DNA of 64,000 nt, from positions 248,001 through 312,000 of the forward strand of contig NZ_NMYC01000001.1 of the NCBI RefSeq assembly GCF_002860345.1, in the 5' to 3' direction. Each line of letters starts with the position of its first letter. Positions within the stretch are counted from its first letter, which is position 1. Both the position numbers and the translations under genes were made by a program. Below the pieces are notes generated by a model. It saw only the letters and a list, made by a program, of their open reading frames with translations. It made no database searches and was not told the DNA's origin. Shown one piece after another: positions 52,621-63,840 of this stretch. The DNA comes from Bifidobacterium anseris. Its GTDB lineage: Bacteria; Actinomycetota; Actinomycetes; Actinomycetales; Bifidobacteriaceae.

Positions 52621-52754
52621 GCCCATCCGGGCTGCGGGCGGCGCATGTTCAGCTCGGCGCGCGACGCGCCAGCGCGTGCCGTTTTCGGAATAGGGCGCGC
52701 GCCGCCCGCGTTGACCTTCGTGGGCGGACGCCCCCCACCTCTAGGCGCCCGTGG

Positions 52755-52783
52755 CATTGGTTTTTCAACCATTGGTTTTCAAC
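52755..52783 (+). repeat. Tandem repeat next to the copper ATPase ribosome site
   Basis: CATTGGTTTTTCAAC (52755-52769) and CATTGGTTTTCAAC (52770-52783) abut AAGGAG (52784-52789). They are T-rich against the GC-rich surroundings; this may be an operator or a translation enhancer. Confidence 0.7.
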
Positions 52784-52795
52784 AAGGAGCGGTCA

Positions 52796-55651
<2,856 letters not shown>

Positions 55652-55690
55652 TCGACACGCAGTCACCGCGAAGTGGCACTCAGTAGTCAC

Positions 55691-55754
55691 AGACGACGAA
55701 CGCGCCGTGGCAATGACCGGACATGTCGGCCGCCCCACGGCGCGTTCGTCGTCT
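55691..55754. terminator. Bidirectional terminator between copper ATPase and brnQ
   Basis: Perfect 20-base arms (55691-55710, 55735-55754); the 24-base loop can form its own small CCGACATGTCGG-like stem. Confidence 0.75.
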
Positions 55755-55766
55755 TCGGTCCCTTGT

Positions 55767-57320
55767 TCAGGCGCGCCGACGGCGACGCACAAGCGAGACG
55801 ATCACGCCGATGACCACGCCGAGCGCCGACGGCACGAGCCAGCCGAGCGCCAGATCGTTGAGCGGCAGCCATCCGCATGCCGTCTCGAGCCACGTCCAGC
55901 GTCCGCCGAATGCGGCGACGAGGCCGACGACGCCGTTGGCGACGCTGTCGATCGCCGTGAGCAGCACCGTCCAGAAGTAGACGGCCGGGAAACGGCTCGT
56001 GAAGACGGAGTCGAACAGCGACAGCACGACGAGGACGATCGCGATCGGATAGAGCGCCGCAAGCACCGGCACCGACAGGTTGATGATTGCGCTCAGGCCG
56101 ATGTTCGCGATGACGAGCGCGACGAGCGCGAACACGAGCGTCCAAGCGCGGTAGGAGAGCGCACGCGGGAACTGCTTGTGGAAATACGACGAGCAGGTGG
56201 AGATGAGTCCCGCGCATACGTTGAAGCAGGCGACGACGAAGATGACGCCGACGAAGACGGTGCCGGCGTGGCCGAAGACCTGCTCGGTGAGGTTCGTGAG
56301 CACCGTCGCGCCGGTGTCCGTCGCGCCGTCGATGCCACGGTAGGAGCCGGAGACGGCGCCGACGAAGCCGAGCATTGCGTAGATGACGACGAGCATGACG
56401 CCGGTGGACAGACCGCCGAGGGCGGTCTCGCGACGGTTGCCGCGCTCGTCGCGCACGCCCATTGCGTCGATGTTCGCCGAGATGACGATGCCGAAGTACA
56501 GGCCGGCGAGCAGATCCATCGTCTGGTAGCCGTCGAGGAAGCCCTGCATGAGCTGGTCGTGCGCGTACGGGCCGCTCGGCGCGGCGAAGGGCGGATGGTG
56601 CACGCACAGGCACGTGACGAACAGGACGGCGATCATGATGAGCAGCAGCGGACCCATGATCTTGCCGAGCACCTGCGACAGGCGGTCGGGACGCTGCGCG
56701 ACGAGCCACGCGAGCGCGAAGAACATGATCGAATAGATCAGCCGGGCGCCGCCGAGCCCTTCGCCGGCAAAGGGGGCGACGGCCATCTCGAAGGACGTCG
56801 ACGCGGTGCGCGGGATCGCGAACAGCGGGCCGATCGTGAGCATGATCGCCACGCCAAGCACGAGCGCGAAGCGCGGCGACACGCGTGCGCTGAGGTTGGA
56901 GAAGCCGCCGGCGCGCGCGACGACGATGACGCCGAGGATCGGCAGGCCGACGGCGGAGAGGACGAAGCCGAGCATGCCGGGCGCCGTGCGATCGCCGGCG
57001 AGCGCGCCCAGATACGGCGGGAAGATGAGGTTGCCGGCGCCGAAGAACATTGAGAAGAACGTGACGCCGACGATGACGCGCTGACGGGTCGTCAGCCGCG
57101 GCTCGCGCGCACCCGGCAGCCGTGCGCCGTCGGCTTGCTCGACGTGTTCGGCGATGTCCTGCGCGACCTCGATCGCGTTTTCAGCGGCCGGATCGTCACC
57201 GGTCGCGCTCGCGCCGTCGGGCGTCATCGGACGGACGGACGTCGTGGAATGAGAGGACGTCGCCGGAGAAGACGTCGCGGGATGGGAAGCGGGATGGGAA
57301 TGGGAGTCCGGTGCGCGCAT
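55767..57320 (-). CDS. brnQ: Branched-chain amino acid:cation symporter (LIVCS family)
   Basis: 517 residues with twelve hydrophobic helices. Family hallmarks are the first helix GVTFFSMFFGAGNLIFPPYLG and the segment GPLFAIPRTASTSFE. It imports Leu, Ile and Val with Na+ or H+. The first 75 residues are hydrophilic (Ser/Thr/Pro/His repeats) and absent from most homologues. GGAGG is 12 bases before ATG 57320, which is far; a start at 57227 is possible but has no site. Confidence 0.9.
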   Translation of the reverse strand: MRAPDSHSHPASHPATSSPATSSHSTTSVRPMTPDGASATGDDPAAENAIEVAQDIAEHVEQADGARLPGAREPRLTTRQRVIVGVTFFSMFFGAGNLIFPPYLGALAGDRTAPGMLGFVLSAVGLPILGVIVVARAGGFSNLSARVSPRFALVLGVAIMLTIGPLFAIPRTASTSFEMAVAPFAGEGLGGARLIYSIMFFALAWLVAQRPDRLSQVLGKIMGPLLLIMIAVLFVTCLCVHHPPFAAPSGPYAHDQLMQGFLDGYQTMDLLAGLYFGIVISANIDAMGVRDERGNRRETALGGLSTGVMLVVIYAMLGFVGAVSGSYRGIDGATDTGATVLTNLTEQVFGHAGTVFVGVIFVVACFNVCAGLISTCSSYFHKQFPRALSYRAWTLVFALVALVIANIGLSAIINLSVPVLAALYPIAIVLVVLSLFDSVFTSRFPAVYFWTVLLTAIDSVANGVVGLVAAFGGRWTWLETACGWLPLNDLALGWLVPSALGVVIGVIVSLVRRRRRA

Positions 57321-57659
57321 GACGTCGGATCGCCTCCAGAACGGGTAGGGGAATGAACAGGGCTACTCGCGGCCGACTGCAGCCGGCAATCGCCGACGCG
57401 GCACGGCCCGCGGTCACTGCACAGTATAGAGGCCGCACGGTGTGCCGGCCCCGCGGCGCCGCGCTCACGGCGAACAGGCGCGCCCCCGCGCCGCGCTCCT
57501 ACACTGGAAATCGATTCGGCACAAGGAAAGTCGGGCAAACGCAACAGTCGATCTGACGCAACAGTCGATCTGACACAGCACAGTCGGACAAACACAGCAC
57601 AGCCGGACAGACGTAAACATACAAGGAAATACAAGGAATCGGTCAGGGAAAGGCGGCAC
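57321..57659. other. Divergent brnQ-pepE intergenic region
   Basis: No gene is supported. A minus-strand TATACT (57423-57428) probably serves brnQ. A plus-strand TACACT-GG (57500-57505) probably serves pepE with a leader of about 150 bases. That leader is built from consecutive short tandem repeats (57540-57611), then two ACAAGGAA units. Confidence 0.5.
57540..57611 (+). repeat. Two consecutive tandem duplications in the pepE leader
   Basis: A 17-base unit CGCAACAGTCGATCTGA occurs twice without change (57540-57556, 57557-57573). Directly after it a 19-base unit starting CACAGCACAG occurs twice with two changes (57574-57592, 57593-57611). Confidence 0.9.
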
Positions 57660-58346
57660 ATGGGACGGGTGACGGATGTGGGGACGGGCGCGCGGCTGCT
57701 GTTCGCGTCGTCGGCGGTGGGGCTGCTGCCGCTCATGCGCCGCGTGTTCGCCCTGCGCGACGGCGCCATCATCGGCTTCGTCCCGAACGCGAGCTTCGCC
57801 GAACCCTACGGCTTCGCGAACCGGATGGCGGCGCCGTGGTGGCGCGCGCACGGCCTGAAGGTGCGCTGCGTCGACCTGAACGGGCGGCGCGCGCGGGTGG
57901 CCGCGATGCTGCGCGGCTGCGACCTGCTGTATCTGTGCGGCGGCAACAGCTTCCATCTGATGCGCTGCCTGCGCGCTGCCGGCGTCGTGCCGCTCATCCG
58001 CGATCTCGTCGCCTCGGGCGTGCCGTATGTGGGCGAATCGGCCGGCGCGGTCGTCGCGGCCCCGGACATCGACTACATCGCGCCGATGGACGTGCGCCGC
58101 GAGCCGGCGGCGACGCTGCACGCGGCGAGACGCGCCTCTTCGCCGACGCGGGGGCTCACGCTGACCGATGTGCACGTCGTGCCCCATGTTGGCGGGCGTA
58201 TGCTCGGCGCGGCAGCGCGAGACATCCTGCGCCTGCACGCCGGCGAGCCGAGCTACGTGCCGCTGCGCAACGACGAGGCGCTGGTCGTCGAGGACGGCCG
58301 GATGTGCCGCGTCGGCACGGGCTCGCGCATCGCGCGGCTGCTGTAG
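57660..58346 (+). CDS. Peptidase E-like protein (S51 family)
   Basis: 228 residues. S51 enzymes (class I glutamine amidotransferase-like fold) have a Ser nucleophile elbow, here VGESAGAVVA (about residue 124). Other matches are IGFVPNASFAEPYGFAN, LLYLCGGNSFHLM and the late HVVPHVGG. Known members cleave Asp-X dipeptides or act as cyanophycinase. It starts at 57660 after AAGG. It precedes gnd by 124 bases in the same direction. Confidence 0.82.
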   Translation: MGRVTDVGTGARLLFASSAVGLLPLMRRVFALRDGAIIGFVPNASFAEPYGFANRMAAPWWRAHGLKVRCVDLNGRRARVAAMLRGCDLLYLCGGNSFHLMRCLRAAGVVPLIRDLVASGVPYVGESAGAVVAAPDIDYIAPMDVRREPAATLHAARRASSPTRGLTLTDVHVVPHVGGRMLGAAARDILRLHAGEPSYVPLRNDEALVVEDGRMCRVGTGSRIARLL

Positions 58347-58413
58347 CCGCCGCGCGAGGCTGCGCCGGTGGCGAGACATCGGTGGGATCAGGAGGCGCGG
58401 CGGCGCGGTGCGT

Positions 58414-58419
58414 TAGACT
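58414..58419 (+). promoter_or_regulatory. Candidate -10 box of gnd
   Basis: TAGACT, 51 bases before the start codon. Confidence 0.4.
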
Positions 58420-58470
58420 TGAGTGCGGTATCGTCACATCCACATCGTCACCAGCAATGGAGGAACGCAT

Positions 58471-59928
58471 ATGAGCGCAGAAGCAAACGTCGGCGTCGTC
58501 GGACTTGCCGCGATGGGCGCAAGCCTGGCACGCAACCTCGCACGCCACGGCAACCGGGTCGCCGTCTACAACAGGCACTATGCCCGCACCGAGCATCTCA
58601 TCGACAACTACGGTGACGAGGGGCAGTTCTATCCGGCGAAAACCGTCAAGGAGTTCGTCGACCTGCTCGAGAAGCCCCGCACTGCAATCATCATGGTCAA
58701 GGCCGGCGTGGCGACCGACGCCGTCATCGACGAGCTCGCCGAGTACATGGAACCGGGCGACATCATCGTCGACGGCGGCAACTCGTACTTCAAGGACACG
58801 ATCCGCCGCGAGAAGGAACTGCGCGCCAAGGGCCTGCACTTCGTCGGCATGGGCGTCTCCGGCGGCGAGGAGGGCGCGCTGCTCGGCCCGTCGATGATGC
58901 CCGGCGGCTCCGACGCGTCGTGGGAGCGCCTCAAGCCGATCCTCGAATCGATCGCCGCGAAGGCCGATGACGGCGAACCCTGCGTCATGCACGTCGGCGA
59001 AAACGGCGCCGGCCACTTCGTCAAGATGGTGCACAACGGCATCGAATATGCGGACATGCAGCTCATCGCCGAAAGCTATGACATTATGCGCCGGGGCCTG
59101 GGCATGACCCCCGACGAGATCGGCGACGTCTTCGAGGCGTGGAACGGCACCGACCTCGACTCCTATCTCATCGAAATCACGGCCGAGGTGCTGCACAAGA
59201 AGGATCCGCAGACCGGCAAGCCGCTCGTCGACGTCATCTACGACCATGCGGGTATGAAGGGCACTGGCACGTGGACCGTGCAGACGGCGCTCGAGCTCGG
59301 CGTGCCGGTCACCGGCATCGCCGAAGCCGTGTTCGCCCGCGGGCTGTCCGACCAGACGGCGCTGCGTGAGAAGGCGCAGGCCGATCCGTTCCGCGGCCCC
59401 GACGGCCATATCGAGCTCGGCGTCGAGACGCGCGAGGCCTTCATCGAACGCGTCCGCCAGGCGCTCTACGCGTCGAAGATTGTCGCCTACGCGCAGGGCT
59501 TCAACGAGATCTCGCGCGCCGCCGAGACCTATGGCTGGGACATCGACATGGCGCATCTGGCGCGCATTTGGCGCGCCGGCTGCATCATCCGCGCGAAGTT
59601 CCTCGACCGCATCTCCGAGGCCTTCGAGGACGGCGCCGCCGACGTCTCGCTGCTGTTCGCCCCCTACTTCAAGCAGGGCATCGAGGCCAGCGAGTCCGAT
59701 TGGCGCCACGTCGTGGCCACGGCGGCCGAGGTCGGCCTGCCGGCACCGGTCTTCTCCTCCTCGCTCGCGTATTTCGACGGCCTGCGCGCCAAGCGTCTGC
59801 CGGCCGCGCTCATCCAGGGCCAGCGCGACCTGTTCGGCGCCCACACCTACCAGCGTGTGGACCAGCCGGGCGCATGGCACATCCTGTGGGCCGAACCTGA
59901 CCAGAAGGAAGTGAAGATGGCCGACTGA
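58471..59928 (+). CDS. gnd: 6-phosphogluconate dehydrogenase, decarboxylating
   Basis: NADP-dependent conversion of 6-phosphogluconate to ribulose 5-phosphate, 485 residues. The cofactor motif is GVVGLAAMGASLARNLA, the substrate segments are VSGGEEGALLGPSMMPGG and HFVKMVHNGIEYADMQ with the catalytic Lys, and the C-terminal tail lies past 450. An in-frame GTG at 58423 is rejected; ATG 58471 has GGAGG with 7 bases spacing. It converges with pgl, opcA and zwf, so both halves of the oxidative pentose phosphate pathway are together but on opposite strands. Confidence 0.96.
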   Translation: MSAEANVGVVGLAAMGASLARNLARHGNRVAVYNRHYARTEHLIDNYGDEGQFYPAKTVKEFVDLLEKPRTAIIMVKAGVATDAVIDELAEYMEPGDIIVDGGNSYFKDTIRREKELRAKGLHFVGMGVSGGEEGALLGPSMMPGGSDASWERLKPILESIAAKADDGEPCVMHVGENGAGHFVKMVHNGIEYADMQLIAESYDIMRRGLGMTPDEIGDVFEAWNGTDLDSYLIEITAEVLHKKDPQTGKPLVDVIYDHAGMKGTGTWTVQTALELGVPVTGIAEAVFARGLSDQTALREKAQADPFRGPDGHIELGVETREAFIERVRQALYASKIVAYAQGFNEISRAAETYGWDIDMAHLARIWRAGCIIRAKFLDRISEAFEDGAADVSLLFAPYFKQGIEASESDWRHVVATAAEVGLPAPVFSSSLAYFDGLRAKRLPAALIQGQRDLFGAHTYQRVDQPGAWHILWAEPDQKEVKMAD

Positions 59929-59959
59929 TCCGGCCCGTGCGGAATACGACGGATGCAGT

Positions 59960-59996
59960 GAAGGGCGCGGACCTCGCGATGAGGTCGGCGCCCTTC
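59960..59996. terminator. Bidirectional terminator between gnd and pgl
   Basis: GAAGGGCGC (59960-59968) / GCGCCCTTC (59988-59996) with inner GACCTC/GAGGTC, one mismatch, loop of 5. AT-rich sequence follows. Confidence 0.8.
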
Positions 59997-60056
59997 CTAA
60001 TATATTCCACTGGAGAATACGCTCGCCATCTTCCGAAGACGGAAAACAGCGAATGT

Positions 60057-60860
60057 TCAGTCGTGCAGCCGCGCCGTCGATGCCTCGTCGCCGATCCACA
60101 GCAGCTGCCTGCGCGCGTCGGCGAAGGAGGCCGGCCAATGCGGGTTGCGCCTGCCGGTGAAGGTGTGCATCATCGCGTCGGCCTTCGCCGCGCGCGAGCC
60201 GCAGATCCACAGATAATCGGTCCTGGCGATCATCGGCACCGTGAAGGTCAGGCGCGTCGGCGGCGGCTTGGGGGAGTCGTCGACGCCGGCGACGAGGAGG
60301 TCCGTTTTGTCGACGAGAAGCTCCTTGTGATCGGGGAACAGCGACGCGAAATGGCCGTCGGGGCCGACGCCGAACATCATGATGTCCATCGCCGCAGCCT
60401 GGCCGAGCTCGCCGACGAGCTCGGACTGGTAGACGGCGGCCGCGTGCCGCAGCGCCTCGCGTGTCTGTTCCTCGCTCGCGTTCTCGCGTTCGCTTGCGCT
60501 GCGCGTATCGGCGGGCATCGCGTGGATCTGCGCGTCGCTCATGCGCCCGTCGGCGACAAGACGGTCGAACAATGCGGCGCGCGCCTGCTTCTCGTTGCGT
60601 TCGTCGCTGTCGGCGGGCACGAAGCGTTCATCGCCCCACCAGATGTGCACGCGCCGCCAGTCGACGACGTCGAGCAGCGGCGAGGCGCCGATCGCCTCGA
60701 GGATCGTCGTGCCGTCGGTGCCGCCGGTCACGGCGACGTCGACGCGGTCGCGGTCGGGAAGGCCGAGCACCTCGTTCATCGTCAGCAGCGTGCGCGCGGC
60801 GACCGCCTCGGCGAACAGACGCTGGTCGGGATAGGTGATGAGTTCGCGTTCGATCATCAT
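60057..60860 (-). CDS. pgl: 6-phosphogluconolactonase
   Basis: Hydrolyses 6-phosphogluconolactone. It has 267 residues in the DevB/Pgl family: VAVTGGTDGTTILEAI (phosphate loop), VHIWWGDERFVPADS, FGVGPDGHFASLFP and the C-terminal ARTDYLWICGSRAAKADAM. The start has GGAGG 6 bases upstream. It is 10 bases after opcA, so it is the last gene of a zwf-opcA-pgl operon. Confidence 0.95.
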   Translation of the reverse strand: MMIERELITYPDQRLFAEAVAARTLLTMNEVLGLPDRDRVDVAVTGGTDGTTILEAIGASPLLDVVDWRRVHIWWGDERFVPADSDERNEKQARAALFDRLVADGRMSDAQIHAMPADTRSASERENASEEQTREALRHAAAVYQSELVGELGQAAAMDIMMFGVGPDGHFASLFPDHKELLVDKTDLLVAGVDDSPKPPPTRLTFTVPMIARTDYLWICGSRAAKADAMMHTFTGRRNPHWPASFADARRQLLWIGDEASTARLHD

Positions 60861-60870
60861 GCGTCCTCCT

Positions 60871-61836
60871 TCATCGCTGCGACTGCGCGCCGTCTGGGTG
60901 GATGCGACGCCAGCCGTCGGTGATGACGCGCGCGTAGATCTCGTCGGGGTAGAGACGGCCGAGCTCCTCGCTCAGGCAGTCGCCGAGCGAACGCATCGGC
61001 AGCGGGATCGTCTGCGGCGATTGTTCGGGCACGCTGATCGTGACGATGTCGTCATGGTCGTGGCAGCGCACGAGGCTGAGCACGCCGCCGTCCTCGCGCG
61101 TCAGGCTCACCGCGCAGATCGCCGTCGCGTCGTCATCGGTCTCGATTGACACGGGGATGTCGAGGCTGACGGCGAGCCATGCGGCGAGCAGGTCCTTGGG
61201 CAGGTAGTCGCCTTCGCCGACGACGTTCGCGGCCGTGATGCGCATGTGCGGCGGCTGGTCGAGCATCGCCGCGAGCAGCGCGCGCCAACGCGTCAGCCTC
61301 GTCCACGACATGTCGACGTTCTTCGGCGAACGGTTGCGTCGCAGATCCTCGATCGTGCGCATCGGGTTGCCCGAACGCATCGCGTCGGTGATGCGCGACT
61401 GCGCCATCGCGCCGACGAGGTCCTTCGACGGGTTGGCGGGCGCCTCGGTCGGCCACCACGCCACAATCGGCGCGTCCGGCACGAGCAGTGGCGTGACAAG
61501 CGTGTCGAGATGGTGGATGAGGCCGCCGCGCGGACGCAGCACGATGACCTCGCCGGCGCCCGCGTCGGCGCCGATGCGCACTTCGGCGTCGAGGTAGGTG
61601 CGGTCGGTCGTCTCCTCGGTCATGCGCCGTGTGCTCGGCGCGACCGCGATGACGCGGCACGGATGGTCGCGGCTCGCCTCGTTCGCGAGCGTGAGCGTGT
61701 TCTCGAGGTGGTCCTCGTCGGTGACGATGAGCAGCGTGAGCACGCGGCCGAGCGCGACCTCGCCGCGTTCCTCGTGCAGTTCGTCGATCTTGTTCGAGAT
61801 CTCATTGGTCTCGGTGTCCCGCATCGTAATGATCAT
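60871..61836 (-). CDS. opcA: OpcA, glucose-6-phosphate dehydrogenase assembly protein
   Basis: 321 residues. OpcA is an allosteric partner of Zwf in cyanobacteria and actinobacteria. Conserved parts are RVLTLLIVTDEDHLE, RVIAVAPSTRRMTEE (here with a shortened insertion) and PIVAWWPTEAPANPSKDLVG. The ATG at 61836 has GGAGG 5 bases upstream and overlaps the zwf stop (ATGA), so translation is coupled to that of its partner. Confidence 0.93.
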   Translation of the reverse strand: MIITMRDTETNEISNKIDELHEERGEVALGRVLTLLIVTDEDHLENTLTLANEASRDHPCRVIAVAPSTRRMTEETTDRTYLDAEVRIGADAGAGEVIVLRPRGGLIHHLDTLVTPLLVPDAPIVAWWPTEAPANPSKDLVGAMAQSRITDAMRSGNPMRTIEDLRRNRSPKNVDMSWTRLTRWRALLAAMLDQPPHMRITAANVVGEGDYLPKDLLAAWLAVSLDIPVSIETDDDATAICAVSLTREDGGVLSLVRCHDHDDIVTISVPEQSPQTIPLPMRSLGDCLSEELGRLYPDEIYARVITDGWRRIHPDGAQSQR

Positions 61837-63392
61837 GGCATCCTCCAACGGTGTCCGTCGCGTGCAAGCATCTCCACGGCTTCCTGCGGCCCCCACGTAC
61901 CGGCGCGGTAGGGCTGCGGCTGGCCGAGCGTCGACCAGAAGTCCTCGATCGGGTCGAGGATGCGCCACGACAGGTCGACCTCCTTCGTCGTCGGGAACAG
62001 CGGCGGGTCGCCGAGCAGCACGTCGAGGATGAGGCGTTCGTAGGCCTCGGGGGAGGATTCGGTGAACGAACGGCCGTAGCTGAAGTCCATTGACACGTCA
62101 CGCACCTCCATCGACGTGACGCCCGGCACCTTCGAGCCGAAGCGGATCGTGACGCCCTCGTAGGGCTGCACGCGGATGACGAGCGCGTTCTTGCCGAGCT
62201 CCTGCGTCGCCGTCGATTCGAAAGGCAGGTGCGGGGCGCGCTTGAAGACGAGCGCAATCTCGGTGACGCGCCTGCCGAGGCGTTTGCCGGTGCGCAGGTA
62301 GAAGGGGACGCCGGCCCAGCGGCGCGTGTCGATGTCGAGACGGATCGCTGCGTAGGTCTCGGTCGTCGAATCGGGGTCGATGCCCTTCTCCTCGAGGTAG
62401 CCGCACACCGGCTCCGAACCCTGCCAGCCGGCCGAATACTGGCCGCGCGCGGTGTGGGCGGCCAGGTCGCGCGGCAGCCGCACGGCGGAGAGCACCTTCG
62501 TCTTCTCGGCCATCAGGTCGCGCGCCGAGAACGAGACGGGCTCCTCCATCGCCGTGAGCGCCATCAGCTGCAGCAGATGGTTCTGGATGACGTCCCTCGC
62601 CGCGCCGATGCCGTCGTAGTAGCCGGCACGTCCGGCCACACCGATGTCCTCGGCCATCGTGATCTGCACGTGGTCGACGTAGTTCGCGTTCCAGATCGGC
62701 TCGTACATCGTGTTCGCAAACCGCAGCGCGAGCAGGTTCTGCACCGTCTCCTTGCCCAGATAGTGATCGATGCGGAACACCGAATCGGGGTCGAAGACCT
62801 CGGAGATGACCTCGTCGAGCTGCTGGGCGCTAGCCAGATCGTGGCCGAAGGGCTTTTCGATGATGACGCGTCGCCACGCGTCCTCGCCGGACTTCGCCAG
62901 ACCGCAGTTCGCCAGCTGGCGCGCCACGATTGGGAAGTCGCGCGGCGGCACCGACATGTAGAACGCGTGGTTACCGCGCGTGCCGCGGTCACGGTCGAGT
63001 TCGGCGACGGTGTCGCTCAGCCGGGCGAAGGCGTCCGGATCCTCGAAGGTGCCGCGCACGAAGCGGATGCCGCGGGCGAGCTGCTCCCAGGTCGCGTCGT
63101 TGAACTGTGTGCGGCAGTGCGCCTGCACGTTCTCCTTGACGAAGTCACGGAAATGGTCCTCGGTCCAGTCGCGCCGCGCGAAGCCGGTCAGGCCGAAGCT
63201 CGGCGGCAGCAGGCCGCGGTTTGCGAGGTCATAGATGGCCGGCAGCAGCTTCTTGCGCGACAGGTCGCCGGTCACGCCGAAGATCACGATGCTGCATGGT
63301 CCTGCGATGCGGGGAAGGCGCAGATCCATGGGATCCCTCAACGGGTTGACCCATTCGAGCGGCGCCGCCCCCTGTCCTGTTGTCTGTGTCAT
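61833..63392 (-). CDS. zwf: Glucose-6-phosphate 1-dehydrogenase
   Basis: First step of the oxidative pentose phosphate pathway, 519 residues. The coenzyme motif is IVIFGVTGDLSRKKLLPAIY, and the substrate/catalytic segment is RIDHYLGKETVQN with the Asp-His pair. EKPFGHDLASAQ and FYLRTGKRLGRR also match. In-frame starts at 63401 and 63479 exist; the ATG at 63392 is preferred because TAGGAT lies exactly 7 bases upstream (leaderless) and the ATG at 63401 falls inside that box. Confidence 0.96.
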   Translation of the reverse strand: MTQTTGQGAAPLEWVNPLRDPMDLRLPRIAGPCSIVIFGVTGDLSRKKLLPAIYDLANRGLLPPSFGLTGFARRDWTEDHFRDFVKENVQAHCRTQFNDATWEQLARGIRFVRGTFEDPDAFARLSDTVAELDRDRGTRGNHAFYMSVPPRDFPIVARQLANCGLAKSGEDAWRRVIIEKPFGHDLASAQQLDEVISEVFDPDSVFRIDHYLGKETVQNLLALRFANTMYEPIWNANYVDHVQITMAEDIGVAGRAGYYDGIGAARDVIQNHLLQLMALTAMEEPVSFSARDLMAEKTKVLSAVRLPRDLAAHTARGQYSAGWQGSEPVCGYLEEKGIDPDSTTETYAAIRLDIDTRRWAGVPFYLRTGKRLGRRVTEIALVFKRAPHLPFESTATQELGKNALVIRVQPYEGVTIRFGSKVPGVTSMEVRDVSMDFSYGRSFTESSPEAYERLILDVLLGDPPLFPTTKEVDLSWRILDPIEDFWSTLGQPQPYRAGTWGPQEAVEMLARDGHRWRMP

Positions 63393-63399
63393 GTCTGCC

Positions 63400-63405
63400 A
63401 TCCTA
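63400..63405 (-). promoter_or_regulatory. Candidate -10 box of zwf, leaderless
   Basis: Minus-strand TAGGAT, then GGCAGAC, then ATG 63392. Confidence 0.5.
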
Positions 63406-63471
63406 ACGCCGGCCGCGTCCCTGTCCGCGCACCGGTGCCCGTTTTTCCACGCTCGGGGCAATGGATGTGGC

Positions 63472-63840
63472 CTATGCATCCGATCGCATGCGCGCCCTGA
63501 TGCGTGCGGCGATCGAACGGGCCGCGCCGGCCGCGGCTGGCCGCAGCGGGCAGCTTGCGCAGACGATCGAATCGGGGGAGGGTTCGCACACGCCGATTGA
63601 GCAGCCCGCCGTCAGTTCGACGACGTCGATCATGCCGCGCGTGCGCGCATGTTCGACGATCTGTTCGACGAAGTCGCGCGGCAGGCCGCGTTCGGCGGCG
63701 CAGCGCGCGACGCTTTTGCCGGTCTTGAGATCAGCGACGACGTCGGCGACGACATGCGTGCGCGCGCCCTGCTTGCGTCTGTCGTCCGCACGTCGCCGAT
63801 CGCGCGCGTCGGCGGCCCCGGTGCGCCTGAAGCCGCTCAC
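63472..63840 (-). CDS. FeoC-like cysteine-containing regulatory protein
   Basis: 122-residue protein overlapping the feoB stop by 4 bases (GTGA), so it is translationally coupled. The middle (VVADLKTGKSVARCAAERGLP and FVEQIVEHARTRGMID) looks like a small winged helix-turn-helix. After it come four cysteines in the pattern C-x4-C-x8-C-x2-C, similar to the iron-sulfur loop of FeoC. It starts with GTG. The first 30 residues are Arg-rich. In enterobacteria FeoC binds FeoB and senses oxygen or iron; this assignment rests on position and cysteines. Confidence 0.65.
   Translation of the reverse strand: MSGFRRTGAADARDRRRADDRRKQGARTHVVADVVADLKTGKSVARCAAERGLPRDFVEQIVEHARTRGMIDVVELTAGCSIGVCEPSPDSIVCASCPLRPAAAGAARSIAARIRARMRSDA

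Noticed and set aside
52711-52745. TTGACC ... TCTAGG as promoter of the copper ATPase gene
   Set aside because: The spacing is 23 bases, outside the usual 16-19; no convincing promoter could be fixed for this gene.
57540-57611. CRISPR-like array
   Set aside because: Repeats are directly adjacent without spacers and only two copies of each; no cas genes.
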